Numbered from the stretch's first letter, positions 26,240-35,601 are shown. The stretch is 64,000 nt of DNA from Chryseotalea sanaruensis (GCF_003990915.1 NZ_BHXQ01000001.1:241402-305401), one strand, 5' to 3'. Numbers and translations are program-made. Notes: a model not told the origin generated them from the sequence alone.

Positions 26240-28911
26240 AGCATACATTAAAACTGAGTGGATTAGAAGCAGTAGAAGTAACACCTAATTCCAACTTCGT
26301 CAATATAGGTGAGCGCACCAACGTAACTGGTTCTGCCAAGTTTCTCAAGCTGATTAAGGAAGATAAGTTCGATGAAGCGCTCGAAGTAGCACTCGATCAG
26401 GTGCGTGGTGGAGCCCAGGTTATTGATGTGAACATGGATGAGGGTATGTTAGATTCCCAGTTAGCCATGGTTAAGTATTTAAACCTGATGGCCTCTGAGC
26501 CTGAGATTGCAGCCATACCGGTTATGGTCGACTCGTCCAAGTGGGAAGTGATCGAAGCCGGTCTGAAATGTTTACAAGGCAAGGGTATTGTAAACTCCAT
26601 CAGTATGAAGGGTGGGGTGGAGGAATTTATTCGTCAGGCAAAGTTGGTAAAACGCTATGGCGCTGCAGCTGTGGTGATGGCTTTTGATGAACAAGGTCAG
26701 GCAGATACTTATCAGCGCAGAATCGACATTTGTAAACGTGCCTACGATATCCTTGTGAATGAAGTTAATTTTCCGCCACAGGATATTATTTTCGATCCCA
26801 ATATTTTTCCAGTAGCTACGGGTATAGATGAGCATAGAAATTATGCTTTGGATTTCTTTAAAGCTACCAAGTGGATCAGAGAGAATCTTCCACATGCGCA
26901 TGTAAGTGGTGGTGTTAGTAATGTTTCTTTTAGTTTTCGTGGTAATCAAAAGGTGCGGGAAGCCATGCACTCCGCTTTTTTATATCATGCTATACAACAT
27001 GGTATGGACATGGGCATTGTTAACCCAACCATGCTGGAGGTATATGATGAAATACCAAAGGATTTGTTGGAACGGGTTGAAGATGTACTGCTCAACAGGA
27101 GGGAAGATTCTACGGAAAGGCTATTGGATTTTGCAGAATCGGTAAAAGGTTCTGCCAAGAAGAAGGAAGTAGATGATGAGTGGCGAAAGGGAACCGTAGA
27201 GGAAAGAATAACACATTCACTTGTAAAAGGTATTATTGATTTTATTGATCAGGATACCGAAGAAGCGCGCCAGAAGTACGACAAACCGCTGCATGTAATT
27301 GAAGGTCCGCTTATGTCGGGTATGAACGTAGTGGGTGATTTATTTGGGGCAGGTAAAATGTTTTTGCCACAAGTGGTAAAGAGTGCACGTGTAATGAAAA
27401 AATCAGTGGCCTACCTCACACCCTTTTTGGAAGAAGAGAAAAGACTTAGTGGTAATGTTGGTAAACCGGCAGCCCGTATTTTAATGGCTACGGTTAAAGG
27501 CGATGTACACGACATCGGAAAAAATATTGTTGGTGTAGTGCTTGCCTGTAACAACTATGATGTAGTTGACCTGGGGGTAATGGTGCCGCCTGAAAAAATT
27601 ATTGAAGCAGCCAAACGCGAGAAAGTTGATGTAATAGGTCTTAGCGGATTAATAACCCCCTCCCTGGATGAGATGGTATATGTAGCCAAGGAAATGCAGC
27701 GCGAAAAAATGACTTTGCCATTGCTAATTGGTGGCGCCACAACTTCACGTATACATACTGCAGTAAAGATTGATCCGGTTTACGATGGTGCTGTTGTACA
27801 CGTACTGGATGCTTCACGATCAGTGCCTGTAGCCAGTGAGTTAATCAGCACGGAAACGAGGGATGCCTTTAAATCCAAGATCAAACTGGAGTATGAAGTA
27901 ATGCGGAAAGACCACGCAAGTCGTCAGCAGGCGAAAAATTATATTCCCTTAAATGAAGCCCGTGCTAATCGCGTTAAAATTGACTGGAAAGCAACACAGC
28001 TGACTAAGCCAGTTATACTTGGCAGACGAGAGTTTGTGAATTATCCGTTGGAGGAAATCAGAAAGTATATTGACTGGACTCCGTTTTTCCAGACCTGGAT
28101 GCTGGCAGGTCGTTATCCAGGCATTTTAAAAGATGCCGTTGTTGGTGTTGAAGCGCAAAAGCTTTTTAACGATGCCAATACAATGTTAGATGAGATTGTG
28201 CGCGATAAAAGCCTGCAGGCAAGCGGGGTGGTAGCTTTTTATCCGGCTGCAAATAAGGGTGATGATGTTGAATTATATAAAACTGATTCGACTAAGGAGA
28301 ATTTTGCTACTTTTCATTTTTTACGTCAACAAAATAAAAAGGCACAAAACCTGCCTAATTTCTGTTTGGCTGATTTTGTTTCACCAGAACAAGGAAATGA
28401 TTACTTGGGTATATTCGCTGTAACTGCAGGCTTAGGTTTGGAAAAATTAACAGCTAAACACCAGGCTAATCAGGATGACTATTCTGATATTATGGCAAAA
28501 GCATTAGCAGATCGTTTGGCGGAAGCTTTTGCAGAATGCCTGCATGAAAAAGTACGCAAAGAGTTGTGGGGCTATGCCCAGGATGAGAAGCTAACAGATC
28601 AACAATTGATCGATGAAGAATATAACGGTATTCGTCCGGCACCGGGTTATCCGGCCTGCCCTGATCACACTGAAAAGAAATTGTTATTTGAATTATTAGA
28701 AGCAGAAAAGGTTGGTATACAATTAACTGAATCGTATGCAATGTTCCCCGGAGCTGCTGTAAGTGGTTTTTATTTTTCACATCCGGATTCGAAATACTTT
28801 GGTTTGGGTAAAATAGAAAAAGACCAGGTATTAGATTATGCTAAGCGCAAGGGAATGAGTGTGGAGGAAATAGAGCGATGGTTGGCGCCTAATTTAGCGT
28901 ACGATATTTAA
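26236..28911 (+). CDS. metH: methionine synthase, folate, cobalamin and activation modules
   Basis: An 891-residue protein with the remaining MetH modules. The pterin-binding domain starts [13 protein letters not shown] (about 21-33). The cobalamin cap and Rossmann domain hold DVHDIGKN with the cobalt-ligating His425, plus [13 protein letters not shown]. The C-terminal SAM-activation domain carries [12 protein letters not shown] and ends with a Leu-Ala-Pro-Asn tail. It transfers the methyl group of 5-methyl-tetrahydrofolate to homocysteine via B12, together with the preceding module, so a cobalamin supply is required. It starts by ATGA overlap with the first module, which suggests coupled translation in a fixed ratio. 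Confidence 0.96.
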   Translation: MKHTLKLSGLEAVEVTPNSNFVNIGERTNVTGSAKFLKLIKEDKFDEALEVALDQVRGGAQVIDVNMDEGMLDSQLAMVKYLNLMASEPEIAAIPVMVDSSKWEVIEAGLKCLQGKGIVNSISMKGGVEEFIRQAKLVKRYGAAAVVMAFDEQGQADTYQRRIDICKRAYDILVNEVNFPPQDIIFDPNIFPVATGIDEHRNYALDFFKATKWIRENLPHAHVSGGVSNVSFSFRGNQKVREAMHSAFLYHAIQHGMDMGIVNPTMLEVYDEIPKDLLERVEDVLLNRREDSTERLLDFAESVKGSAKKKEVDDEWRKGTVEERITHSLVKGIIDFIDQDTEEARQKYDKPLHVIEGPLMSGMNVVGDLFGAGKMFLPQVVKSARVMKKSVAYLTPFLEEEKRLSGNVGKPAARILMATVKGDVHDIGKNIVGVVLACNNYDVVDLGVMVPPEKIIEAAKREKVDVIGLSGLITPSLDEMVYVAKEMQREKMTLPLLIGGATTSRIHTAVKIDPVYDGAVVHVLDASRSVPVASELISTETRDAFKSKIKLEYEVMRKDHASRQQAKNYIPLNEARANRVKIDWKATQLTKPVILGRREFVNYPLEEIRKYIDWTPFFQTWMLAGRYPGILKDAVVGVEAQKLFNDANTMLDEIVRDKSLQASGVVAFYPAANKGDDVELYKTDSTKENFATFHFLRQQNKKAQNLPNFCLADFVSPEQGNDYLGIFAVTAGLGLEKLTAKHQANQDDYSDIMAKALADRLAEAFAECLHEKVRKELWGYAQDEKLTDQQLIDEEYNGIRPAPGYPACPDHTEKKLLFELLEAEKVGIQLTESYAMFPGAAVSGFYFSHPDSKYFGLGKIEKDQVLDYAKRKGMSVEEIERWLAPNLAYDI

Positions 28912-28985
28912 AGTGTTGAAGTGTTGAAGTGTTAGGGTGTTAAAGTGTTGAGGTGCTCAAGTGTGGAGGTTTAAAGTGCATAGGT
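28911..28985 (+). repeat. degenerate direct repeats after metH
   Basis: The stretch consists of about seven copies of a 9- to 11-base unit related to AAGTGTTGA. Reverse-complement relatives (ACTTTAACACC, GCACTTTACCTCC) occur on the other side of the four-helix-bundle gene. Confidence 0.75.
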
Positions 28986-29470
28986 TTGAAGATGATAAAT
29001 TGTTAACGGATCAGGGTTATGGCTAAAATTGAAAGATTTGAAGACCTAAATTGCTGGAAAGATGCCAGAATACTCGTTCGTGAAATTTATTTTGTTTGTG
29101 AAGAAGGTAAACATGCCAAAGATTTCGATACCAAAAGTCAATTAAAGCGTGCGGCACTTTCGGTAATGAACAACATAGCAGAGGGTTTTGGAAGATTTAG
29201 TAGTAAAGACTTTATTCGCTTTCTTAATATTGCTCAGTCCTCGGCCTTGGAGGTAAGAAGTATTTTTTATGTAGCATTAGACATTGGTTACTTGACAACA
29301 GAAAAGGTAGCTGAGTTGCAAAAGCTAACAGACGATTCACGAAATCAGATATTAGGTTTAATACGTTATCTAAACACTAAAACAAAAAATGAATCACAAG
29401 GATAAATGCAAGCTTTGATACTCTATTACTTTAATACTTTAACACCTTAAAACTTTAGCACTTTACCTCC
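28936..29470 (+). mobile_element. IVS-like insert with inverted flanks carrying a four-helix-bundle gene
   Basis: GGTGTTAAAGT (28936-28946) is inverted at 29436-29446. GGAGGTTTAAAGTGC (28965-28979) is complementary to GCACTTTACCTCC (29458-29470) apart from a 2-base bulge. The enclosed gene is of the family found in 23S rRNA intervening sequences. The right arm ends one base before the metF ATG, so the insert interrupts the metH-metF operon. Confidence 0.55.
29019..29405 (+). CDS. four helix bundle protein (S23/23S rRNA-IVS family)
   Basis: A 128-residue protein with the family marks FEDLNCWKDARILV (residues 6-19), LKRAALSVMNNIAEGFGR (about 43-60), and FLNIAQSSALEVRS. These proteins form pentamers of four-helix bundles. 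Some are encoded inside 23S rRNA intervening sequences, and relatives (Avd) serve in diversity-generating retroelements. The function of solitary copies is unknown. There is no reverse transcriptase nearby. The gene lies between metH and metF within a pair of inverted repeats, with A+T-rich flanks unlike its neighbours. Confidence 0.92.
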   Translation: MAKIERFEDLNCWKDARILVREIYFVCEEGKHAKDFDTKSQLKRAALSVMNNIAEGFGRFSSKDFIRFLNIAQSSALEVRSIFYVALDIGYLTTEKVAELQKLTDDSRNQILGLIRYLNTKTKNESQG

Positions 29471-29471
29471 C

Positions 29472-30428
29472 ATGAAAGTAATTGATCACATAAAGAACGC
29501 AAAAGATAAAACCTTATTCTCGTTAGAAGTATTACCGCCATTGAAAGGAGAGAATATCCGTACGTTGTTTGATCACATGGATCCTTTAATGGAATTCAAA
29601 CCACCTTTTGTTGATGTTACCTACCATAGAGAAGAATTTGTCTATAAGAAACGTGAAAATGGTTTGTTAGAGAAGAAATCTACACGTAAAAGACCTGGTA
29701 CTGTTGCCTTGTGTGCTGCTATTCAAAATCATTATAAGGTTGATACTGTTCCGCATATTATTTGTGGAGGCTTTACAAAAGATGAAACTGAGAATGCTTT
29801 GATTGATTTGCATTTTCTTGGTATAGAAAACGCTTTAGTACTACAAGGTGATGGTATAAAGAATGAGGGACGATTTGTAGCAGATCCTGATGGTCATCGC
29901 TATGCTTCTGAATTGTTACAACAAGTTGTTAACCTTAATCAGGGCAAATACTTAGATGAAGACTTGCTTAATTCTACACCAACCAATTTCTGTATCGGTG
30001 TAGCGGGTTATCCTGAGAAACATTTTGCTGCTCCCAATTTAAAAACAGATTTGAAGTATCTGAAGAATAAAGTTGATTTAGGAGCCGAGTTTATTGTAAC
30101 ACAAATGTTTTTCGATAACAGCAAATATTTTGAGTTCGTGAAGCAATGCCGTGAAATAGGTATTACAGTCCCCATTATTCCAGGTATTAAACCAATAACC
30201 ACTAAAGCACAGACGAGTATCCTACCAACTATCTTCTACATAGATCTACCTGAAGAGCTATCAGATGCTGTTGATAAATGTAAAGACAATGCAGCTGTTA
30301 AACAAGTGGGTATTGAGTGGACAGTCAAACAAAGTAAGGAGTTAATGAAAGCGGGTGTACCTTCATTGCACTTCTATTCCATGGGTAAGTCAGATCCTAT
30401 TTATAAAATTGCAAAGGAGTTGTTTTAA
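29472..30428 (+). CDS. metF: 5,10-methylenetetrahydrofolate reductase
   Basis: A 318-residue FAD enzyme that makes 5-methyl-tetrahydrofolate, the methyl donor for MetH. It starts MKVIDHIKNAKDKTLFSLEVLPP, with the catalytic Glu of the family in SLEVLPP. VDVTYHRE, LVLQGDG-like NALVLQGDG and the ending PSLHFYSMGK are also typical. It probably once followed metH directly; an insert now separates them. The start codon lies one base after an inverted-repeat arm, so its translation could be affected by that stem. Its stop overlaps the end of the convergent next gene by 4 bases. Confidence 0.95.
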   Translation: MKVIDHIKNAKDKTLFSLEVLPPLKGENIRTLFDHMDPLMEFKPPFVDVTYHREEFVYKKRENGLLEKKSTRKRPGTVALCAAIQNHYKVDTVPHIICGGFTKDETENALIDLHFLGIENALVLQGDGIKNEGRFVADPDGHRYASELLQQVVNLNQGKYLDEDLLNSTPTNFCIGVAGYPEKHFAAPNLKTDLKYLKNKVDLGAEFIVTQMFFDNSKYFEFVKQCREIGITVPIIPGIKPITTKAQTSILPTIFYIDLPEELSDAVDKCKDNAAVKQVGIEWTVKQSKELMKAGVPSLHFYSMGKSDPIYKIAKELF

Positions 30429-31318
30429 GAAGATTTGCTTGTTTCGCCCGAATGACTTACAGCGTTGAGTGACTTACTTACTTCATCCAGTATATCATTT
30501 AACTGGTCTGCATTGGCTTTAAGTAAGGGTAGAAATTCTTTGATGTGCTTCTCCTTATCTTCTTCCAGATGAATTAAATTAAGCAGTCCAAGAATACGTG
30601 CTAATGGACTTCTTACTTTGTGTGCGTTGATGTTAGCGTATTCTGTAAACAACTTTTCGTGTTCTAACACTTTTTTAGTTCTTTGTACAATAAGCTTTTC
30701 AAGGTTGTTGTTGATGCTCTCTATTTCTTCTTTTTGAAGCTTAACTTCTTCATTTTGTTTTCGCAAGGAGTCCTGCGATTTCTGATAACTTCTTTTAAAA
30801 ATGTACAGGATAAACAATAACCCGAATCCGGTTACAAATGTATTCCAGTATAATGGGAAGTCTGAGTCAATAACAATAAGCGGTTGCACCCTTAACAATT
30901 GATACTGTACCCATAAATAGCTTCCCATACTGATAATAAAAAGCGATATGTAATGTTTCTTAGATTCAAAAAACATCATGGGTAGAACACAAATCAAAAA
31001 TAAGAGATAATCGAAGCCGCCAGATTTTCCATGGATAATACTTGCCATGACTTGCAAGCCCGTGGTTAATAAAAAGAAGATATAACGGGCTGTCTTAAAA
31101 TGTCCCTTTAGATGAAGAAATATAAGTGAGATGAATACGAAAAACTCAACAAGGCATATAAATAAAGGCCAGCGTGGTTCGATTGTACTGAGTGTTCCAG
31201 CAATGACAATCAGGTCGAGTAATGCTAAGATCAGAAGTATGTTAAAACCCTTATAGACGTTGTTCTCGTCTTCGTTTAAGCCCTCGAATCGTGAAAATCC
31301 AGACCAGTTTAACTTCAT
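30425..31318 (-). CDS. membrane sensor with a histidine-kinase dimerisation domain but no ATPase domain
   Basis: A 297-residue protein. The N-terminal 185 residues have about six membrane helices. A coiled coil follows (KQNEEVKLQKEEIESINNNL region, about 190-230). Then comes an H-box segment ANINAHKVRSPLARILGLLNL (about 233-253) and a second helix, as in HisKA domains. It ends 45 residues later without the N, G1, F and G2 boxes of the kinase ATPase domain. Downstream is metF on the other strand, so no missing half lies there. It may be a phosphotransfer or phosphatase partner, or a dimerisation scaffold. The Ser-rich end (HSGETSKSS) looks like a natural terminus. Confidence 0.8.
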   Translation of the reverse strand: MKLNWSGFSRFEGLNEDENNVYKGFNILLILALLDLIVIAGTLSTIEPRWPLFICLVEFFVFISLIFLHLKGHFKTARYIFFLLTTGLQVMASIIHGKSGGFDYLLFLICVLPMMFFESKKHYISLFIISMGSYLWVQYQLLRVQPLIVIDSDFPLYWNTFVTGFGLLFILYIFKRSYQKSQDSLRKQNEEVKLQKEEIESINNNLEKLIVQRTKKVLEHEKLFTEYANINAHKVRSPLARILGLLNLIHLEEDKEKHIKEFLPLLKANADQLNDILDEVSKSLNAVSHSGETSKSS

Positions 31319-31383
31319 TCACACAAAGGTATATATTTCGTGTAAGGAAGCGATTCTAAAAAGATGGAATCAGTCGTTAAAAC

Positions 31384-32274
31384 TTACTTTGTAAACTGTT
31401 TGGCAACTATTAAATCCTTGCTTCCTGCAGTGTATTGATAGAAACCACTTCCTGATTTTACGCCTTTATGCCCAGCCTGTACCATATTTACCAATAGGGG
31501 GCAGGGTGCATATTTTGGGTTACCAAAGCCATCATGTAGAACCCTTAGTATAGATAAGCAAACATCTAGTCCTATAAAATCGGCCAATTGTAAAGGCCCC
31601 ATGGGGTGGGCCATACCCAATTTCATTACGGTATCAATCTCTTCAACACCTGCTACACCTTCGTAAAGCGAATAAATCGCTTCGTTAATCATAGGCATTA
31701 AAATGCGATTAGCAACAAACCCAGGGTAGTCATTCACTTCAACAGGTACTTTTTGAAGTTTCTTTGACATGTCCATGATGGTGTTGGTCACCTCATCTGT
31801 TGTATTATAACCTCTGATTACTTCAACCAACTTCATAACAGGAACAGGATTCATAAAATGCATACCTATTACCTTATCTGGTCGCTTGGTTACTGAGGCT
31901 ATTTTAGTGATGGAAATTGAAGAAGTATTGGTACTGAGGATGGCGTCAGGCTTTGCATAGCTGTCCATTTCTTTAAAAATGTTAAGCTTTAATTCTACAT
32001 TTTCGGTAGCAGCCTCAACAACTAAATCTGCATTAGCTACACCATCTTTCAGCTGCGTAAAAGTTTTTATGTTTTGCAGGGTTTGTTTTTTACCCTCCTC
32101 TGTCAGCGTTTGTTTAGCGACTTGTCTGTCAAGGTTCTTTTCAATAGTTGTAAGCGCTTTTTTAAGGGCATCTTCCGAAATATCAATTAAGGCAACAGAA
32201 AAACCATGCTGTGCAAAAACATGAGCAATGCCATTACCCATCGTACCTGATCCTATTACTGCAATATTCTTCAT
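31384..32274 (-). CDS. hbd: 3-hydroxybutyryl-CoA dehydrogenase
   Basis: A 296-residue NAD-dependent enzyme that oxidises 3-hydroxyacyl-CoA in beta-oxidation or butanoate metabolism. The dinucleotide-binding motif AVIGSGTMGNGIAHVFA is at the N-terminus. The catalytic His-Glu region is seen in IGMHFMNPVPVMKLVEVI, and the C-terminal helical domain includes MGPLQLADFIGLDVCLSIL. The ATG at 32274 fits the family start; a longer in-frame start has no support, because a promoter box lies at 32303-32310. Its electrons and pathway fit with etfBA elsewhere in this window. Confidence 0.94.
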   Translation of the reverse strand: MKNIAVIGSGTMGNGIAHVFAQHGFSVALIDISEDALKKALTTIEKNLDRQVAKQTLTEEGKKQTLQNIKTFTQLKDGVANADLVVEAATENVELKLNIFKEMDSYAKPDAILSTNTSSISITKIASVTKRPDKVIGMHFMNPVPVMKLVEVIRGYNTTDEVTNTIMDMSKKLQKVPVEVNDYPGFVANRILMPMINEAIYSLYEGVAGVEEIDTVMKLGMAHPMGPLQLADFIGLDVCLSILRVLHDGFGNPKYAPCPLLVNMVQAGHKGVKSGSGFYQYTAGSKDLIVAKQFTK

Positions 32275-32302
32275 AAATTTGAGCTTACATCGTTTGCGAG
32301 CG

Positions 32303-32310
32303 CAAATATA
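32303..32310 (-). promoter_or_regulatory. -7 box for hbd
   Basis: The reverse strand reads TATATTTG, a perfect TAnnTTTG. A TTG lies 24 bases upstream, slightly farther than usual. Transcription would start near 32296, 22 bases before the ATG at 32274. Confidence 0.55.
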
Positions 32311-32321
32311 AACGATAAGCC

Positions 32322-32819
32322 GTGTCAGAAAAATCAAGAATCAGAAACTTATCAACGCGTTACTTAGAATTTTACAGGTACGGTTTTGTTGTAATTCTTA
32401 CAGCTTTTGTAGGTCTTATGTTGTATCAAACAATTGACGACTTTAGGAGTAAGGGAATTTTCTCATCGCTCTATTTCCCGGTGGTTTGGGGATTTATGAT
32501 CTACACCTGGTTTAAAGCACATATCAAGGTATTTAAAGTTGAGTTTGATGATGACTACTTATATGTGTTAAAGAGAACAGGTGACGTCTTAATACCCCTC
32601 GAAAACATTAAAGACATTGAAATGAAAACGTTGGGTGGAATGTGGCGAGTAGAATTGTACTACGAAGATATTGTTGGGAATCATTTTTACTTTAAACCTT
32701 CATTGCTTTATCCGCTCAATTATAAGACCAAAGACAAATTGGTCAATTTACTCTGGGAGAAAATTGAATCAGCTAAGCGCAACCGACCACGTATTCAGTC
32801 TAATGCTTTACACAGCTAA
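32322..32819 (+). CDS. small membrane protein with PH-like cytoplasmic domain
   Basis: A 165-residue protein of unknown function. Two hydrophobic helices (about 18-38 and 46-64) are followed by a beta-rich segment (FDDDYLYVLKRTGDVLIPLENIKDIEM) that resembles bacterial PH-like (bPH/YdbT-type) domains, and a basic tail. The start is GTG at 32322, close to the divergent hbd promoter. It has no clear pathway partner. The stop overlaps the end of the convergent ArsC-like gene by 4 bases. Confidence 0.6.
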   Translation: MSEKSRIRNLSTRYLEFYRYGFVVILTAFVGLMLYQTIDDFRSKGIFSSLYFPVVWGFMIYTWFKAHIKVFKVEFDDDYLYVLKRTGDVLIPLENIKDIEMKTLGGMWRVELYYEDIVGNHFYFKPSLLYPLNYKTKDKLVNLLWEKIESAKRNRPRIQSNALHS

Positions 32820-33226
32820 GCGTTTCCACGCAAATGTGGTAAGATCTTTTCGCCTGCTTTTGCAGTTACGGCCAACTTCATTATATCAGTAGGTGTTTCG
32901 CAAAAGATAGCACGCTTATTATAAATAGCGATAGGCGCCTTTAATAATTGAGGATTTCTGGCCAACACCTCTAGCCATCCTTCCATGGTATAAGAGTTTT
33001 CACCAACTTTTGATGCATAGTCAGGATGCGATTTATCCAGGAGCTCAGCAGGACTAATACCAAGCATGGTGACGACCTCTTTCCAGTAGGTAGGAATTAG
33101 TTTTTCATGTAGCGCATCGATTTCATTGATGTTGCTACAAATGTCCTTAGCCATGGCTTTTGTTTGCTTGCCACTGTTGCTTTGCGGATTGTAGAGGAGA
33201 AAAAGCTCATTTGGATGGAATTGCAT
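32816..33226 (-). CDS. ArsC/Spx-fold protein lacking the catalytic cysteine
   Basis: A 136-residue thioredoxin-like protein of the ArsC/Spx family (FLLYNPQSNSGKQTKAMA at the N-terminus; GISPAELLDKS, LARNPQLLKAPIAIYN and AIFCETPTD later). Arsenate reductases have NPxCSxSR at the first site; here the Cys is replaced in NPQSNSG, so it should not reduce arsenate by the usual route. A regulatory or structural role is more likely. I chose ATG 33226, which starts MQFHPNELFLLYNP; a TTG at 33280 is also in frame. The stop overlaps the neighbouring convergent stop. Confidence 0.75.
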   Translation of the reverse strand: MQFHPNELFLLYNPQSNSGKQTKAMAKDICSNINEIDALHEKLIPTYWKEVVTMLGISPAELLDKSHPDYASKVGENSYTMEGWLEVLARNPQLLKAPIAIYNKRAIFCETPTDIMKLAVTAKAGEKILPHLRGNA

Positions 33227-33295
33227 ATACTTCTCTGGTTTAACTATTCGGAAGTTAACCAAAAAATGCCTGCAATACAATGATTAAAAATGCGC

Positions 33296-33658
33296 TTATT
33301 TGATGTAGATCTCCTTGGAATAACCCAGTGCATTAAATCTGATTTCAAGTTGAACTGATATAGAATCAGCGTTTTCGCAAGCAGGGGCGGGTGTTATGTA
33401 GTAATAATAGAACTTCTGATTGCGTTCATACAGTTCATTATTGTCGGGTCTGCCTAATAAAGTAATTATCTGCGTTTCTTTTAATGCGAGCAATTTCTCC
33501 TGTTGTCCTTCTAATGATGCGAGCATTTCTTTACGCTTGCCAGTGCAGGCATTGCGATCAATTTTCCAAAGTTCTGTATCAATGTTTTCTAACTGGGGAG
33601 TTGACTTACTGCAGGCCATCAACAAAAGCAAACTAAGCAGTACGTAGAACTTTTTCAT
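33296..33658 (-). CDS. small lipoprotein of unknown function
   Basis: A 120-residue lipoprotein with signal MKKFYVLLSLLLLMAC (lipobox LLMAC, Cys16). After a short linker, it has a predicted helix (CTGKRKEMLASLEGQQEKLLAL) and strands containing QIITLLGRPDNNELYERNQKFYYYY, a pattern like small BamE/SmpA-type or YjjA-like beta domains. The call is uncertain. Its ATG lies inside the 3' end of the sterol-desaturase-like gene (26-base overlap), so the two are translationally linked. Confidence 0.65.
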   Translation of the reverse strand: MKKFYVLLSLLLLMACSKSTPQLENIDTELWKIDRNACTGKRKEMLASLEGQQEKLLALKETQIITLLGRPDNNELYERNQKFYYYYITPAPACENADSISVQLEIRFNALGYSKEIYIK

Positions 33659-34865
33659 TTTTAAAAATTGTTTTAAACCAAAGCACTGATATAATCATAT
33701 AGGCTGCCGCGATAAGATAAAGCCAATATGGAGCGGTTGATTGATAGGTGAGCACAATGAGTAGCAAAGGGTAAGAGATGATACGGAACCATTCAACATA
33801 ATATGCCCATGGTTTTTTCTCAAATAATACACCGCAATTTACTACGGTAATGGTAATCAAGGTTGAGATAAAGATTTTCTCAGGCATGCTAAATGTAGTC
33901 TGCTGAAACAGGAATAGTGCTGTTCCACCCAAGCATAAAACATATTGAAATAAAACATACACATTTAAAACCATAGGGGCTGGTGTGTCATATTTCTTAT
34001 ACGTTTTTTCATCAACTTCAGGTACAGCACGTTGTCCGCCTAAGTAACTTGGCAGCCAACCTGGTTTGCTAAAAATGTATCGTATCTTGTCAGACCACTT
34101 CGGAATCATTTTAAGGTCACGACTCATGTCTACATAATGACTGAAATTAGCAAACACGGGATTCCAGCTATTAATAGGTTTGGTAATACCATAGGTAGGA
34201 TGCTCTTCTTCTTCCTGAAAAGTGCCAAACATTCTATCCCAGATAATTAACGAACCTGCATGGTTCTTATCAATGTACTTCGGATTTCTACCATGGTGTA
34301 CCCGGTGATGTGAAGGTGTATTAAAGATGAATTCTATCCATCTAGGCAACTTCTTAATGGCTTCAGTGTGAATCCAGAATTGATACAGCGTGTTTAAAGC
34401 TGAGATAAGCACAAAGTCAGTTGTATTGAAACCTATAAAAGCAATGGGTAAACTAAAAGCAAAAGTCCAGACAACCTGCAAAGAACTTTGACGCAACGCC
34501 ACAGATAAATTATAGTCTTCACTTTGGTGATGTACCACATGACCACCCCAGAACAAATTCACTTCATGACTCATCCGATGCGCCCAATAGTAGGCGAGGT
34601 CAACCAGCAAGACAAGTGCTAACCAATATATCCAGGTGCGTTCTAGTGTAAAAAAAGCAAAGTTTTCAAAAAGGATTTGGTAAACACCAACAGCTAATAT
34701 TTTTAGAAAAAGCCCCGATAGTTGCGAAGTGATACCGCAACTTAAATTGGCAATGGCATCCGGCAGTCTATAAAAGTCTTTATTGGTGATTCTTTCTACC
34801 ACCAACTCTATGCCTATCAGTACAAAAAAGATAGGAATGGACAGTACTATTGGGTTGATATCCAT
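33633..34865 (-). CDS. sterol desaturase/fatty acid hydroxylase family protein
   Basis: A 410-residue integral membrane di-iron oxygenase of the ERG3/alkylglycerol monooxygenase superfamily. The histidine clusters are in HRMSHEVN, HVVHHQSE and HHRVHHGRNP, and LWHTxxxH-like IHTEAIKK lies between them. About eight hydrophobic segments flank them; the C-terminal 90 residues hold extra helices as in alkylglycerol monooxygenase. The substrate cannot be read from sequence; lipid hydroxylation is likely. The gene overlaps the lipoprotein downstream and starts 76 bases from the divergent membrane gene at 34942. Confidence 0.88.
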   Translation of the reverse strand: MDINPIVLSIPIFFVLIGIELVVERITNKDFYRLPDAIANLSCGITSQLSGLFLKILAVGVYQILFENFAFFTLERTWIYWLALVLLVDLAYYWAHRMSHEVNLFWGGHVVHHQSEDYNLSVALRQSSLQVVWTFAFSLPIAFIGFNTTDFVLISALNTLYQFWIHTEAIKKLPRWIEFIFNTPSHHRVHHGRNPKYIDKNHAGSLIIWDRMFGTFQEEEEHPTYGITKPINSWNPVFANFSHYVDMSRDLKMIPKWSDKIRYIFSKPGWLPSYLGGQRAVPEVDEKTYKKYDTPAPMVLNVYVLFQYVLCLGGTALFLFQQTTFSMPEKIFISTLITITVVNCGVLFEKKPWAYYVEWFRIISYPLLLIVLTYQSTAPYWLYLIAAAYMIISVLWFKTIFKNEKVLRTA

Positions 34866-34941
34866 GACTTAAAAACCATTTTCTAATTGAGTTGTTAAAA
34901 TACAGTATTTATTTTCATTTTTGCGCCTCAATAACCCGCAC

Positions 34942-35376
34942 ATGGCAGTAAAAATATTTCGTTCTGTTTGGTTCTTATCAGTTCTGGTTGTGCTTTTCGT
35001 CCTATTATACCAATATGCAGCCTGGCCTGAAACTGTGGTTATCGGTCAGGGGGAAGTAAATTTTATCAGCCTTTCGAGAGATAACTTTTTCTATGTCACT
35101 ATGGCCTTGTTGGCTTTTGTAAATGTAACGGTATACATCGTTAGAAATTTTGCCAAGAAATCGGATGAATTTCAGGCCTGGTTTTACGGCTTTATTGCTG
35201 TAATTAACTTCTTTTTAGTCATTGCGCTGAGCTTTATCAGCCTTTTTAACAGTAACGAGGACTTCCGTTTTGGACAAATCGGCTTCATAATTTACGGATC
35301 TTTAATTTTAGTCTTTTCGTGGATTGTGGGTGGGCTTTTGTATTGGTTTGTCCGTAAGCGCTTACAAGCTGCTTAG
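34942..35376 (+). CDS. four-helix membrane protein of unknown function
   Basis: I do not recognise this 144-residue protein. It has four hydrophobic segments (about 6-27, 46-66, 79-103 and 116-138) and ends in a basic tail (VRKRLQAA). I prefer the ATG at 34942 over an in-frame TTG at 34921, because MAVKIF gives a compact positive n-region. No motif points to transport or enzyme activity. It is divergent from the sterol-desaturase-like gene and followed by the 225-base gap before parE. Confidence 0.65.
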   Translation: MAVKIFRSVWFLSVLVVLFVLLYQYAAWPETVVIGQGEVNFISLSRDNFFYVTMALLAFVNVTVYIVRNFAKKSDEFQAWFYGFIAVINFFLVIALSFISLFNSNEDFRFGQIGFIIYGSLILVFSWIVGGLLYWFVRKRLQAA

Positions 35377-35601
35377 CTGAAAACTCCTATTAATCAGTTG
35401 TTTACCTAAAATTTACCCCGCTGTTAGTTCAGAATTTTAGACTGTTTATTGTTATCATAATAAAGGTTCAGGTCTTTATTCATGGTTAATTATTGACACT
35501 AATTGACAAAGACTTTTTTTTCAATACTTTCTCAGTGCGATAAATACTATAAATTCGCGCTTTGCTAGCAGTAGCATATTTTTTTAACCTTATTCTTTTC
35601 T

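Noticed and set aside
29019..29405. Diversity-generating retroelement because Avd is a related four-helix protein
   Set aside because: No reverse transcriptase, template repeat or variable target is present nearby.
32303..32337. Extended hbd start at 32337
   Set aside because: It lies upstream of the hbd promoter box, and the Rossmann motif follows directly after the ATG at 32274.
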